Of a stretch of 64,000 nt of DNA, positions 1 to 8,201 are shown piece by piece. The stretch is taken from the NCBI GenBank assembly GCA_044222225.1, contig JBGANR010000010.1, positions 62,001 to 126,000 on the forward strand, written 5' to 3'. Made by a program: the position numbers and the translations under genes. The notes below the pieces were generated by a model. That model did not search any database and was not told the origin of the DNA. It worked only from the letters and a program-made list of their open reading frames with translations. This DNA comes from JBGANR01 sp044222225 (lineage in GTDB: Bacteria; Actinomycetota; Actinomycetes; Mycobacteriales; Mycobacteriaceae). Position 1 is the stretch's first letter, and each line of letters starts with the position of its first letter.

Positions 1-197
1 TGCCGCTCGACGACGGCGCGGGCGGTGATCATCTCGCACACGTAGATCGACGTCGGGCTGCCGAACTCGCGGCACAGCCTGCGGAAGGCGCGGTTGGTGA
101 TGCCGGCCATCGGCGCGAGGACGACCGGCGGATCGACGGGATACGGGCCGATCCGCAGTCCCGGGCGGGTCTTGACGTCGGTCTGCATTCGCATCAT
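1..197 (-). CDS. dusB: tRNA-dihydrouridine synthase, N-terminal part (runs off the window)
   Basis: The reverse strand encodes the first 65 codons of a flavoprotein that reduces uridine to dihydrouridine in tRNA D-loops. The visible N-terminus carries the family signatures RIGPYPVDPPVVLAPMAGIT and NRAFRRLC, followed by EFGSPTSIYVCEMITARAVVER; the APMAGIT motif is the start of the FMN-binding TIM barrel. Three in-frame ATGs lie at 197, 194 and 188 (reverse strand); the choice between them is open. The gene is divergent from the DUF445 operon. In M. tuberculosis dusB lies next to desA1; here four genes separate it from the desaturase. Identification is from the N-terminal motif only, since the catalytic Cys region is outside the window. 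Confidence 0.85.
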   Translation of the reverse strand, partial: MMRMQTDVKTRPGLRIGPYPVDPPVVLAPMAGITNRAFRRLCREFGSPTSIYVCEMITARAVVER

Positions 198-360
198 TGT
201 CGTCGCGGTCCGGCGCGGGGCCAAATGCCGACGCGGCGCACGCGGGCGACCGGCCGGGCGCGGTGGATCGCGGTTCTCGTGCCGTACTCGAGTCGCGGTG
301 CGCCCACGTCGGACGACGGCGCAGTTCGGGCGGTGCCGCCTGATACGATCCGATCCGCTA

Positions 361-375
361 TGGAGTGCGACTCCA
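361..375. promoter_or_regulatory. Candidate operator upstream of the DUF445/Abi-alpha/TetR operon
   Basis: TGGAGT-gcg-ACTCCA is a perfect 6+6 palindrome with a 3-base spacer. It lies just downstream of a possible -10 element (TACGAT, 344-349) and about 110 bases before the DUF445 start, in the divergent region with dusB. Its place next to an operon that ends in a TetR regulator makes autoregulation plausible, but this is inference. Confidence 0.35.
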
Positions 376-487
376 AGTAGTTCGGCAGTAAGGACGTCCG
401 TGACCGCCACTGCCGCCCGGGCCGGATGTGTGGTGTGGACGGAGGACATGTGGTGGGCTCGACGGGATTCGTCGCCGGAACCGATGG

Positions 488-1771
488 ATGTGTGCGATGA
501 ATGCGCACCTGATCGAGCAGTTGATCACCATTCCGTTGTTCACCGGCATCATCGGCTACATCACCAACTGGTCCGGAATCCTGATGCTGTTCGAGCCGAA
601 GCGGTTCTACGGCGTCAAGGTGCCCGGGATGGCGGCGCTGTATCCGTTCCTGCCGCGACGCGTGCAGGTGATCCCGGCCGTCCAGCCCGACGGGCGCGTC
701 GGCTGGCAGGGCATCGTGCCGTCGCGCGCCGAGAAGATGGCGAGTATCGCCGTCGACAAATCGCTGTCCAAGGTCGGCAGCATCGCGCAGTTCTACGAGG
801 TCATGGATCCCGAGTACGTCTCGGAGCACCTCACCCGGTCGGCGCTCCCGGAGATCCCCGCGATCGTCGAGGGGATCATGCGACGCGAGAACCCCCGCCT
901 CTGGTACTCGCTGCCGGACGACGTACGGCATCTCGTGTACCGGCGCGTCGCGGCGTCGCTGCCCGCCGACGTCCGCCGCATCACGTCGACCATCGGTGAG
1001 AACATCGACGATTACATCGATGCGAAGCTCATGGTGATCCGGTATCTGTCGGAGAATCCGGTGGTGTTGAAGGAGATCTTCTACAACATCGGCCGCAAAG
1101 AGCTGGTCTTCATGCAGAACTTCGGATTCTATTTCGGATTCCCGATGGGATTCGTTCTCGTGGCGCTGCTGCATTTCTTCCCGTACTGGTGGCTGCTTCC
1201 CATCGGCGGCATCGTGATCGGCTACGTGGTCAACTACGTGGGCATCACGATGATCTTCGAGCCGCTGTACCCGAAGCGGTGGGTCCCGTGGCGGCAGGGC
1301 CTGTTCCTCAAGCGCCGCGAGGAGATCGCCGAGCAGTACGCGATCGTCATGGCCGACCGGGTCATCACCATCGAGAACATCTGCGAGGAGTTGCTGCACG
1401 GCCCGCGTTCCGATCGCACGCGGGCCACCGTGGAGTCGGTCCTGCGGGAGTCCGTCGACCGCGCGGCGGGCTGGGCGCGCGGCTTCGTCAAGTTGTCGGT
1501 GGGTTTCGAGTCCTACGAGCGGGTGCCGCAGCTGGCCGGCGTCGAGGCGCTGAAGGTGGCCGAGCAGACCGTCGGCAATCCGGAGTTCGTGGCGGAGCAG
1601 CAGTCGAAGGTGCGGCGATTCGTGATCGAGCGCATGAGCACGCTGCAGCCCGAGGATCTCAGCGAGCTCCTCAGATCGGCCATCAAGCAGGACGAATGGC
1701 TGCTGTTCCTGCACGGTGCGGTGCTGGGCTCCGCGGCCGGGTTCCTTCATCTAGCGATATTCGGAGTGTGA
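488..1771 (+). CDS. DUF445 family membrane protein
   Basis: About 427 residues of the DUF445 (YheB-like) family, whose biochemical role is unknown. An N-terminal hydrophobic stretch (ITIPLFTGIIGYITNWSGIL) and a second segment near the middle (FGFPMGFVLVALLHFFPYWW followed by GGIVIGYVVNYVGITMIFEP) both carry the family's repeated pattern of a membrane helix ending in N-x-x-x-I/L-M-x-F-E-P. A third hydrophobic stretch closes the protein (AVLGSAAGFLHLAIF). In-frame ATGs at 488 and 497 are both possible starts; codons before them look non-coding. It is the first gene of a tight operon: the next gene starts 4 bases after the stop. Family call is firm, function is not known. Confidence 0.8.
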   Translation: MCAMNAHLIEQLITIPLFTGIIGYITNWSGILMLFEPKRFYGVKVPGMAALYPFLPRRVQVIPAVQPDGRVGWQGIVPSRAEKMASIAVDKSLSKVGSIAQFYEVMDPEYVSEHLTRSALPEIPAIVEGIMRRENPRLWYSLPDDVRHLVYRRVAASLPADVRRITSTIGENIDDYIDAKLMVIRYLSENPVVLKEIFYNIGRKELVFMQNFGFYFGFPMGFVLVALLHFFPYWWLLPIGGIVIGYVVNYVGITMIFEPLYPKRWVPWRQGLFLKRREEIAEQYAIVMADRVITIENICEELLHGPRSDRTRATVESVLRESVDRAAGWARGFVKLSVGFESYERVPQLAGVEALKVAEQTVGNPEFVAEQQSKVRRFVIERMSTLQPEDLSELLRSAIKQDEWLLFLHGAVLGSAAGFLHLAIFGV

Positions 1772-1775
1772 GGCC

Positions 1776-2579
1776 GTGAGTGACACGTCCGGTTCTGGCG
1801 GGATCCGCCGTGAGGACGCGGAGTTCGAGGACCGCAGGCCCGCGATCCGCATGGCCGACGTCCCGGCGCCGTCGGAGCAGGGTGGCGGTGTGCTCGGGCT
1901 GTTCGGGCGGGCGTCGACCTCGGCCCTGAACTTCGGTCGCGAGGTCGGCGGTTCCGCGCAGCGTCTCACCAGGCACATCGTCGACGAGGCGGAACATCTG
2001 GTGGATGTGGCGCTCACCGAGCCCGAGCCGCATGTCGTCGTGCACGGTGAGGTGCTCGAGGCGCCGGCCCTCGCGGACCCGCCGGAGGAGACCACGCCGA
2101 CCCGGGAGGAACTGCGGCGCCGGGGCGACCGGCTGCTCGCCCGGTCGACGGAGGCTCCCGAGACCGACGGACCGCACCCGGCTTACGCGCACATCCTCAC
2201 GCAGCTCTCGCCCGACGAGGCCCGGATCCTGCGGCTGCTGGCGCGCGACGGTGCCCAGCCGAGCATCGACGTGCGCACCAGCCGGCCGTTCGGTGTGGGG
2301 TCCGAGAGCGTCGCCGCGGGCCTGTCGATGATCTCGGAGATCGCCGGGTGCCGCCACCACGACCGGATAGCGGCGTATCTCGGCAACCTGTCTCGGCTGG
2401 GCCTGATCTGGTTCTCCAAGGAGCAGGTCGAGGTGCAGCGCTACGAGCTGCTGCAGGTGCAACCCAAGGTGGTCGACGCGATCAGCAGCGCCGGGCGCAA
2501 CGCCAAGACCATCCGCCGACGGATCGAGATCACCCCGTTCGGCCGGGATCTCTGCACCACCTGCTTCACCCTCGGCTGA
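1776..2579 (+). CDS. Abi-alpha (DUF4393) family protein
   Basis: A 267-residue soluble protein starting at GTG 1776. Residues about 130-267 match the Abi-alpha fold: HPAYAHILTQLSPDEARILR, then a stretch with YLGNLSRLGLI and a C-terminal ITPFGRDLCTTCF ending. The family name comes from abortive-infection proteins of lactococci; a phage-defence role in actinobacteria is not established. The N-terminal half (residues 1-125) is acidic and low in complexity, with a possible amphipathic stretch at GREVGGSAQRLTRHIVDEAE. It sits 4 bases after DUF445 and 3 bases before a TetR gene, so the three are almost certainly cotranscribed. A membrane-associated pair with DUF445 is possible; this is inference. 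Confidence 0.7.
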   Translation: MSDTSGSGGIRREDAEFEDRRPAIRMADVPAPSEQGGGVLGLFGRASTSALNFGREVGGSAQRLTRHIVDEAEHLVDVALTEPEPHVVVHGEVLEAPALADPPEETTPTREELRRRGDRLLARSTEAPETDGPHPAYAHILTQLSPDEARILRLLARDGAQPSIDVRTSRPFGVGSESVAAGLSMISEIAGCRHHDRIAAYLGNLSRLGLIWFSKEQVEVQRYELLQVQPKVVDAISSAGRNAKTIRRRIEITPFGRDLCTTCFTLG

Positions 2580-2582
2580 CGA

Positions 2583-3248
2583 GTGGTCGCGGATCGGTCG
2601 ACGCCCGGGGGCACCGCGGAGCCGGACGCGCTGTCGCCCGCGGCCGCCAGGGGTGCCCGCAGGCGGGAGCGCACGCGCACCGCGATCCTCGACGCGGCCG
2701 AAAGGCTCCTTGCGGAGCGGTCCCCGGTCGACCTCCGGATGGAGGACGTGGCGGTCGCCGCCGGCGTCGCACCGGCGTCCTTGTACGCCCACTTCGGAAC
2801 CAAGGGTGGACTGATCGCGGCGACCGTCGATCGCCTCATGACGGTCGCCGTCGACGCGTTGCGCGGCGCCTACACGGGTGACGGCTCGCCGCTGGAGCGC
2901 GTGCAGGCGGCGGGCGAGACCTACATCGAGTTGCTGCTGGAGCACCCCGCGCTGATCAGGTTCACCGCGATGGGTGGTCTCCGCGACCTGGGCTCGAACC
3001 TCGACGTGGCCGCGGCCGAGCAGTTCACGACGGTTCGCGGCGAGTTCGAGCAGTCGATCCGAGCGGCCGTCGACGCGGGGGAGATACGGCGGATCGACGC
3101 CCGGCAGATGTCGTACTTCCTGTTCGGGGCATGGAACGGGGTCGCGCAGCTCACCCTGCACACCGACGGCATGCGCCTCTCGCAGGACGACGCGCGGGCC
3201 GCGATCGCGCAGGCCGCCGCCGTTCTGGTGCTGGGCCTGCGGGGCTGA
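2583..3248 (+). CDS. TetR family transcriptional regulator
   Basis: A 221-residue regulator starting at GTG 2583, 3 bases after the Abi-alpha stop. The DNA-binding helix-turn-helix is at about residues 28-75 (RTRTAILDAAERLLAE, then VDLRMEDVAVAAGVAPASLY with AHFGTKGGLIAATVDRL), typical of TetR. The C-terminal ligand-binding domain contains no motif that points to a ligand. As last gene of the DUF445/Abi-alpha operon it probably regulates its own operon, perhaps through the palindrome at 361-375. It converges with the next gene, 9 bases away, with no clear terminator between. Confidence 0.9.
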   Translation: MVADRSTPGGTAEPDALSPAAARGARRRERTRTAILDAAERLLAERSPVDLRMEDVAVAAGVAPASLYAHFGTKGGLIAATVDRLMTVAVDALRGAYTGDGSPLERVQAAGETYIELLLEHPALIRFTAMGGLRDLGSNLDVAAAEQFTTVRGEFEQSIRAAVDAGEIRRIDARQMSYFLFGAWNGVAQLTLHTDGMRLSQDDARAAIAQAAAVLVLGLRG

Positions 3249-3257
3249 CGCGGGCCG

Positions 3258-4061
3258 TCAGGGTTCGTCGGTGCCGGATCGGAAGGCGCCGGGTGGGGTG
3301 TACCGGTCGAACAACGCCTGGAGCCGATCGGAGACCGGCAGCGATCGCAGACGCGTCCGCAACAGTCGGGCGAGTGCGGCGTACTCCGAATCGGCGTCGC
3401 CGCCTCCGCCGGGTTCGAGGCGCTCGGCGTCTTCCTCGGCCCGCATGTCCAGTGCGAGTTCGGCCAGGTCACTGAACTCCCCGGCGGGGATCCGTGATTC
3501 GACGAGCGGCATCCCGTCGCGGCGGGAGCCGTCGCAGATCGCGGCGACGGTCTGATCGATCCGGTCGTCCGGCAGCAGGACGATGCTGCCCGCCTGGCCG
3601 GGCATCTCGGGCTCGGACAGGATGACGAACGAGTGCCGTCGGCCGGATCGGACGAAGCCCGCCGCCAGCGCGAGGGTGTCGCCGTCGGCGTTGCAGAGCT
3701 GGTAGCAGTCGGTCACCTCGACAGGCGACGACGCCTCGGCGGCCACCGGATGGGGCGTGACGCCGTGTGCGGCCAGCCGGCGCGTCGCGGCCGTCGCGGA
3801 GCGTCCGAACCACCGCTGATCGATCGTGCCGATGAGCGACAGCAACGATGCGGCGTCGACGTCGGCCAAGGCTTCGAGCTCTGCGACGAGGTCGTCGCAG
3901 ATCTCGCTCCGCCGTTCGGCGGCGGTGACCTCGAGATCCTCGTCGAGCAATCGGTCGAGGTCCTCGTCGAGCAGCTGGTCGAGGCTCGCGACGATCGACG
4001 CCGCGGCCATCTCCGCGTCGAGCGGATCGGCGATGCTCGCGAAGCCCGCGGACAGGTTCAC
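3258..4061 (-). CDS. Conserved hypothetical protein, cotranscribed with the desaturase
   Basis: A 267-residue soluble, acidic protein that I do not recognise. The N-terminal 60 residues are helical and rich in Asp/Glu/Leu (repeated LLDEDLDRLLDEDLE), a central part has a mixed pattern (CYQLCNADGDTLALAAGFVR; HSFVILSEPEMPGQAGSIVL), and the C-terminus is again helical and ends in Pro-rich tail. The central segment reads like a sensor or binding domain but no catalytic motif is visible. The start lies 10 bases after the desaturase stop, so the two form one transcript; a link to lipid desaturation is inferred from that only. Confidence 0.65.
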   Translation of the reverse strand: MNLSAGFASIADPLDAEMAAASIVASLDQLLDEDLDRLLDEDLEVTAAERRSEICDDLVAELEALADVDAASLLSLIGTIDQRWFGRSATAATRRLAAHGVTPHPVAAEASSPVEVTDCYQLCNADGDTLALAAGFVRSGRRHSFVILSEPEMPGQAGSIVLLPDDRIDQTVAAICDGSRRDGMPLVESRIPAGEFSDLAELALDMRAEEDAERLEPGGGGDADSEYAALARLLRTRLRSLPVSDRLQALFDRYTPPGAFRSGTDEP

Positions 4062-4071
4062 GGCGCCTGCG

Positions 4072-5046
4072 TCAGGACGCCTGACGCGCTCGCCTGGCGG
4101 CGTCGCGGGCCAGGGCGCGGTCGCGCATCTCTTCGAAGCGGACGGCCTGCTGCTCGAGGCCGTCGAGGAAGGAGGCGAGCTCCTCGCGGGTCTGCTCGCC
4201 CTCGGCGCTGAAGTCCTCCCGATCGAAGATCTTCCAGATCTTGAGGACCGGGCGGACCACCTCTTCCAGGTGCTGACGCAGGTCGTAGATGCCGTGCTTG
4301 GCCATGAGCACGCCGTTGCGCCGGAAGTTGGGCATGCCGGCGCCCGGCATCTGGAAGTCCTTGACGATGTCGGTCACCGCGCGCAGGGCCTGATCGGGCG
4401 AGATGTCGATCGCGGCGCCGCACACGTTGCGGTAGAAGAGCATGTGGAGGTTCTCGTCGGCCGCGATGCGCTGCAGCATCTTGTCGGCGATCGGATCGTT
4501 GCAGGCCTTGCCGGTGTTGCGATGCGAGACGCGCGTCGCCAGCTCCTGGAAGGTGACGTAGGCGACCGAGTGGATGAGGCTGCGGTCGAAGACGTCGTCC
4601 CGATCGATCGCCTGGTAGTGCGAGTAGCCGTTGGTCATGTGGATCATGCGGGCCTGTTCGAGCTCGACGGGGTCGACGCCGCGGGTGACGACGAGGTAGT
4701 CGCGCATGACGATGCCGTGCCGGTTCTCCTCGGCCGTCCAGCGTCCGACCCAGTGGCCCCAGGCGTCGTCCATCGTGAAGTTCTCGGAGATCTCCCGGTG
4801 ATAGGACGGGAGATTGTCCTCGGTGAGGAGGTTGGTGATCATCGCGGCCTTGGCCACCTCGTCGAGCTTCGACTGCTCGGGGTCCCAGTCGGCGCCGCCG
4901 AGCTCCGCGAAGTTGCGGCCCTCGTCCCACGGGACGTAGTCGTGGGGGTTCCAGTTCTTGGCGACCTTGAGGTGGCGGTTGACGTTCTCCTCGGCGACCG
5001 GCTCCAGCTCCCGGAGGAGCTCCAGCTCTGTCAGCACACGCGTCAT
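4072..5046 (-). CDS. desA1: Acyl-ACP desaturase (DesA1-like)
   Basis: A 324-residue soluble di-iron desaturase of the FA_desaturase_2 family, which introduces a double bond into acyl chains on acyl carrier protein; in mycobacteria DesA1 acts on mycolic acid precursors. The iron ligands are visible: Glu76 (TED), EENRH at 106-110, Glu168 with His175, and DENLH at 197-201. Length agrees with DesA1 (about 338 residues). The start ATG at 5046 was chosen because upstream codons run back into the tRNA-Lys gene; the sequence GAAGGACGGAAGT precedes it. It is followed by a hypothetical gene 10 bases downstream. Confidence 0.9.
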   Translation of the reverse strand: MTRVLTELELLRELEPVAEENVNRHLKVAKNWNPHDYVPWDEGRNFAELGGADWDPEQSKLDEVAKAAMITNLLTEDNLPSYHREISENFTMDDAWGHWVGRWTAEENRHGIVMRDYLVVTRGVDPVELEQARMIHMTNGYSHYQAIDRDDVFDRSLIHSVAYVTFQELATRVSHRNTGKACNDPIADKMLQRIAADENLHMLFYRNVCGAAIDISPDQALRAVTDIVKDFQMPGAGMPNFRRNGVLMAKHGIYDLRQHLEEVVRPVLKIWKIFDREDFSAEGEQTREELASFLDGLEQQAVRFEEMRDRALARDAARRARQAS

Positions 5047-5162
5047 ACTTCCGTTCCGTCCTTCTCGCCGATTCGGTGCAGCACTTCGGGTCACGATACG
5101 CGACCGTAGGTTTGCGCAGGAGTATCCATCGAGGAGTCGGTTTGCGGGGACGTCGGTGAAGG

Positions 5163-5238
5163 TGGTGCCCCCTCTCGGGCTCGAACCGAGGACCTGCGGA
5201 TTAAAAGTCCGTAGCTCTACCAACTGAGCTAAAGGGGC
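5163..5238 (-). tRNA. lysT: tRNA-Lys (TTT anticodon)
   Basis: Reverse-strand cloverleaf beginning GCCCCTTTAGCTCAGTTGG, anticodon loop CTTTTAA with anticodon TTT, T-arm GGTTCGAGCC and an encoded CCA end (76 bases). It is upstream of desA1 and on the same strand. Confidence 0.96.
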
Positions 5239-5312
5239 GTGCCCGCGTGCGGGCGATTCAGCAGTCTACCGATCGCGCCGCGGTTCGCAGCGAGCACCAC
5301 CGATCCGCGTGA

Positions 5313-5331
5313 CACTTGTTTTTTGCAAGTG
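5313..5331. promoter_or_regulatory. Candidate HxlR operator upstream of the VOC gene
   Basis: CACTTG-TTTTTTG-CAAGTG: perfect 6-bp arms around a T-rich 7-base spacer, 38 bases before the VOC gene start. The T-tract stands out in this GC-rich sequence. An HxlR regulator is encoded second in the same operon, and regulators of this class usually bind short palindromes at their own promoters. Confidence 0.5.
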
Positions 5332-5368
5332 ATGCGCGCACCATGAGATACGAAGAAGGAGATCGAAG

Positions 5369-5773
5369 ATGACCATGATGCTCGTCAACCTGCCGGTGGC
5401 CGACCTGGAGCGCGCGAAGGCGTTCTACGCGGCGATCGGATTCACCATCAACCCGGCTTTCACGGACCACAACGCGGCCTGCTTCTTCGTCGAGGAAGAC
5501 CACAGCGCCGTCATGCTGTCGACGCGTGAGTTCTTCCAGACCTTCTCCGACCTGCCGATCGGCGACCCGGCGGTGGCTCCGTCGGTCGCCACCGCCGTCT
5601 ACCTCGACGACCGGGAATCGGTCGACAAGGCCGTCGCGGCGGGTGTCGCCGCGGGCGGGCGGGAGCCGCACCCCGCCGCCGACTACGGCTTCATGTACCA
5701 GCGGCAGCTCAACGACCTCGACGGCAACATCCTCGAGCTCGGGTACATGGACCCGGCCGGCGAACAGGTCTGA
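5369..5773 (+). CDS. VOC (glyoxalase/bleomycin-resistance fold) family protein
   Basis: A 134-residue single-domain protein of the vicinal-oxygen-chelate superfamily, with the start LVNLPVADLERAKAFYAAIG and the end LNDLDGNILELGYMDP typical of the subgroup that includes lactoylglutathione lyase-like proteins. Metal-ligand positions are only partly conserved (Glu near the C-terminus is present in ILELGY), so activity is uncertain. A strong ribosome-binding site (GAAGGAG) lies 8 bases before ATG 5369. It forms a two-gene operon with an HxlR regulator 6 bases downstream, a common pairing in which the VOC protein is thought to handle the electrophile that the regulator senses. Confidence 0.88.
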   Translation: MTMMLVNLPVADLERAKAFYAAIGFTINPAFTDHNAACFFVEEDHSAVMLSTREFFQTFSDLPIGDPAVAPSVATAVYLDDRESVDKAVAAGVAAGGREPHPAADYGFMYQRQLNDLDGNILELGYMDPAGEQV

Positions 5774-5779
5774 GGCCGA

Positions 5780-6421
5780 GTGGCGGCGCGTGACTACGGG
5801 GAGTACAGCGGCGTCACCCGGGCGCTCGAGCTCGTCGGCGAGCGCTGGGCGATGCTCATCGTCCGCGACCTGCTCGTCGGGCCGCGTCGCTACGGCGAGC
5901 TCGCGGCGGGGCTCCCGCGGATCCCGAGCAACATCCTGGCCGCGCGGCTCAAGGAGCTGCAGGCCGCCGGCGTCATCCGTCGGGCGCCGCGTTCGCGCGT
6001 CATCGTCTACGAGCTGACGCCCTACGGCCGTGAGCTCGAGCCGGTCGTGCTCGCGTTCGGGGCCTGGGGCTTCAAGGCGATGGGCGAACCGCGGGAGGAG
6101 CAGATCATCACGCCCGACTCGATGACCGTGGAGCTCCGCACCGCCTTCCGGCCGCAGGTCGCGGCGGACCTGCCCGCGACGGCCTACGCGGCGCGCTTCG
6201 GTCCCGCCGAGCTGCTCATCCAGGTGGACGGCGCCTCCCTCGACGTGACGCGCGGGGACGGGCCGGTCGACCTGGCCTTCGCCGCTGGTCCGGGCATCCG
6301 CCGGCTCATCACCGGCGAGCTTGCGCCGGGGCGTGCCATCGAGACCGGGGTGGTCGAGGTGCTGCGCGGTCGCGGTGACCTACTCGACCGCTTTGCAAGG
6401 ACGTTTCACCTGGCCGCCTGA
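5780..6421 (+). CDS. HxlR family transcriptional regulator with SCP2-like C-terminal domain
   Basis: A 213-residue protein from GTG 5780. Residues 1-95 are a winged helix of the HxlR type (VTRALELVGERWAMLIVRDL, then GPRRYGELAAGLPRIPSNIL and RLKELQAAGVIRR). Residues about 110-210 resemble a sterol carrier protein 2-like ligand domain (MTVELRTAFRPQVAADLPAT; LLIQVDGASLDVTRG; DLLDRFARTFHL). This two-domain form is more typical of actinobacteria than the short HxlR proteins. No Cys is visible in the HTH domain, so a thiol switch of the HypR/YodB type is unlikely; a bound small molecule is more probable. It likely acts at 5313-5331. Confidence 0.87.
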   Translation: MAARDYGEYSGVTRALELVGERWAMLIVRDLLVGPRRYGELAAGLPRIPSNILAARLKELQAAGVIRRAPRSRVIVYELTPYGRELEPVVLAFGAWGFKAMGEPREEQIITPDSMTVELRTAFRPQVAADLPATAYAARFGPAELLIQVDGASLDVTRGDGPVDLAFAAGPGIRRLITGELAPGRAIETGVVEVLRGRGDLLDRFARTFHLAA

Positions 6422-6511
6422 TCCGAGCGCGATGCGCTCCGAAAATACTGTCCGGTAGCTGTCGCTGAGAGGGAGGACGTGGACATATACGTCGGCGACA
6501 CCCGCAGGGCG

Positions 6512-7297
6512 TCAGACTTCGCCGACGCAGACGACCCGGGCCGGCGAGACGAAGGTGTAGCTGTACGTGGCGCCCGGGACGTCGGTGCACAGGTTCGCGT
6601 CCACCTGGCCGCGGAACTGGCGCAGCACCGCCGGCGCACCCGTGCCGCACCCGGCCGGTTTCACCCAGACCACGCCGCCGTCCTCGAGGAACCGATAGCA
6701 GGATCCCTCGACGACGTCGAGGTCGAGGCAGTAGATGAATTCGCCGCGCGGGAGGGACGCCTGGCCGGGCGTGCATCCGGCGGTCCGCGTGACGGCCCTC
6801 TGAACGCGGTAGCCGCCGGTCGGGCCACACGGTGACGGCTCGAAGACGCCGTTCGAGACGAAGCGGAGGCAGTCGCCGGCGCGGTGCTCCGGGGTGGCGG
6901 GCGGCGTCGAAGTCGAGGTGGACGGCGGCACCTGCGTGGTGGTGGTCGGTGCGTCGTCGGCGTTCCATCGGAACGGGTCGGCCGCCACGAGGATCCCGGC
7001 CGCGACCAGTAGTGCGATGCCGAGCAGCGTGCCGATGACGAGGCCGGCGTGATTGCGGCGCCGGGGCTGTGCACCGAAGTCGCCGGTCGAGAGCGGGGCG
7101 TAGGCGGACGGCCGGGACGCCGGAACGAAGCCGTCGACGAAGTCGGCTTCCCCTTCGGCGTCGGGGCTCGTCTCGGGCACTTCGCTGTAGGCGAGCCCGT
7201 CCGTCGACGGCTCCTTCCCGGGGAGCCCCTGATCACGTGCGGCGGTGAACGCCGTCGTCGGCGAATCGTTCGCATCGTCGGATCGGGGACCGGTCAC
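6512..7297 (-). CDS. LppU/septum-formation-like membrane-anchored Cys-rich protein
   Basis: A 261-residue type II membrane protein. Residues 1-80 are cytoplasmic and low in complexity, a single membrane helix follows (AGLVIGTLLGIALLVAAGIL, about 84-104), then a Thr/Pro linker (TTTTQVPPSTSTSTPPATPE) and an extracytoplasmic domain with at least six Cys, arranged as GDCLRFVS..PC, GC..YCLDL and GSCYRF..GC..LC..VCV. The domain has the same Cys spacing as the protein at 12331-13137, so they are paralogues. Function unknown; proteins with this layout are annotated as LppU-like. The gene converges with the HxlR gene. Confidence 0.65.
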   Translation of the reverse strand: MTGPRSDDANDSPTTAFTAARDQGLPGKEPSTDGLAYSEVPETSPDAEGEADFVDGFVPASRPSAYAPLSTGDFGAQPRRRNHAGLVIGTLLGIALLVAAGILVAADPFRWNADDAPTTTTQVPPSTSTSTPPATPEHRAGDCLRFVSNGVFEPSPCGPTGGYRVQRAVTRTAGCTPGQASLPRGEFIYCLDLDVVEGSCYRFLEDGGVVWVKPAGCGTGAPAVLRQFRGQVDANLCTDVPGATYSYTFVSPARVVCVGEV

Positions 7298-7431
7298 GAG
7301 TCACATTCTGCCCCAGCGACAGGGTGGACGTACGCCGCCGGTCGATAGCGGGCGACGCGGACGGTTCCGCGGGCTCCGTCGTGTCGTCCGAACGAGCGAC
7401 CTTTGAAATCGCAGGTCAGCGGCCGTCGACG

Positions 7432-8058
7432 TCATCGGGGCCAGACGCCCGAACTGCCGCGGCGATGCGAGCCCACGAGGTGCGTGTCGACGATGCCGAT
7501 CGCCTCCATGAGCGCGTACATCGTCGTCGGCCCCACGAAGGAGAAGCCCGCGCGGCGCAGCGCCTTCGCGAGTGCGACGGATTCCGGTGAACGGGTGGGG
7601 ACGTCGGCGATGGTCAGCGGTTGCGGGGTCGCCGCCGGACGGAACGACCAGACGAGGTCGACGAGCCCGCCCGCCTCGCGCAGCCGGACGGTGGCGCGCG
7701 CGTTCGCGATGGTGGCGGCGATCTTCGCCCGGTTGCGGACGATGCCGGCGTCGTGGAGCAGGCGTGCCGCGTCGGCGTCCGTGTAGCCGGCCACGACGTC
7801 CGGGTCGAAGTCGTCGAACGCGGCTCGGAAGGCCGGGCGTTTGCGCAGGATCGTCGCCCAGCTCAAGCCCGACTGGAACGCCTCGAGGCTGATCCGTTCG
7901 TAGAGGCCGCGTTCGTCGCGGACGGGCAGGCCCCACTCGGTGTCGTAGTACTCGCGCAGCATCGGGTCGACGGCCGCCCACGCCGGCCTGGCGAGGCCGT
8001 CGGCGCCGACGACGACGCCCGGGTCGGTCTTTCGTGGTGGGGCGGGGAGATCGGTCAT
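7432..8058 (-). CDS. tag: DNA-3-methyladenine glycosylase I
   Basis: A 208-residue base-excision repair enzyme that removes 3-methyladenine from alkylated DNA. It shows the Tag signatures YYDTEWGLPVRDERGLYERI, LEAFQSGLSWATILRKRPAF with the catalytic-pocket Glu, and FVGPTTMYALMEAIGIVDTH near the zinc-binding C-terminus. The usual two Cys of the zinc snap at the N-terminus (MxRC) are not seen; here the N-terminus reads LARPAWAA, so the Cys pair may be lost as in many actinobacterial members. ATG 8058 has AGGAGCGAACG before it. Divergent from the tRNA cluster. Confidence 0.9.
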   Translation of the reverse strand: MTDLPAPPRKTDPGVVVGADGLARPAWAAVDPMLREYYDTEWGLPVRDERGLYERISLEAFQSGLSWATILRKRPAFRAAFDDFDPDVVAGYTDADAARLLHDAGIVRNRAKIAATIANARATVRLREAGGLVDLVWSFRPAATPQPLTIADVPTRSPESVALAKALRRAGFSFVGPTTMYALMEAIGIVDTHLVGSHRRGSSGVWPR

Positions 8059-8201
8059 CGTTCGCTCCTGTTGTGCGGCCGGCGGTGGCGGGCCGCGTCG
8101 CCGTCCATCCTGCCGAGCGTCGCGGTGGTCGCCCGCAGGTGGCCGCAGGTGGCGCCGCACAGCACCGCCGGTCGGCTGAAAACAGTCGCTGACCTGGCGA
8201 T

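Noticed and set aside
94..999. Open frame upstream of and across the DUF445 start
   Set aside because: It overlaps DUF445 out of frame and has no recognisable motif; DUF445 has clear family motifs in the other frame.
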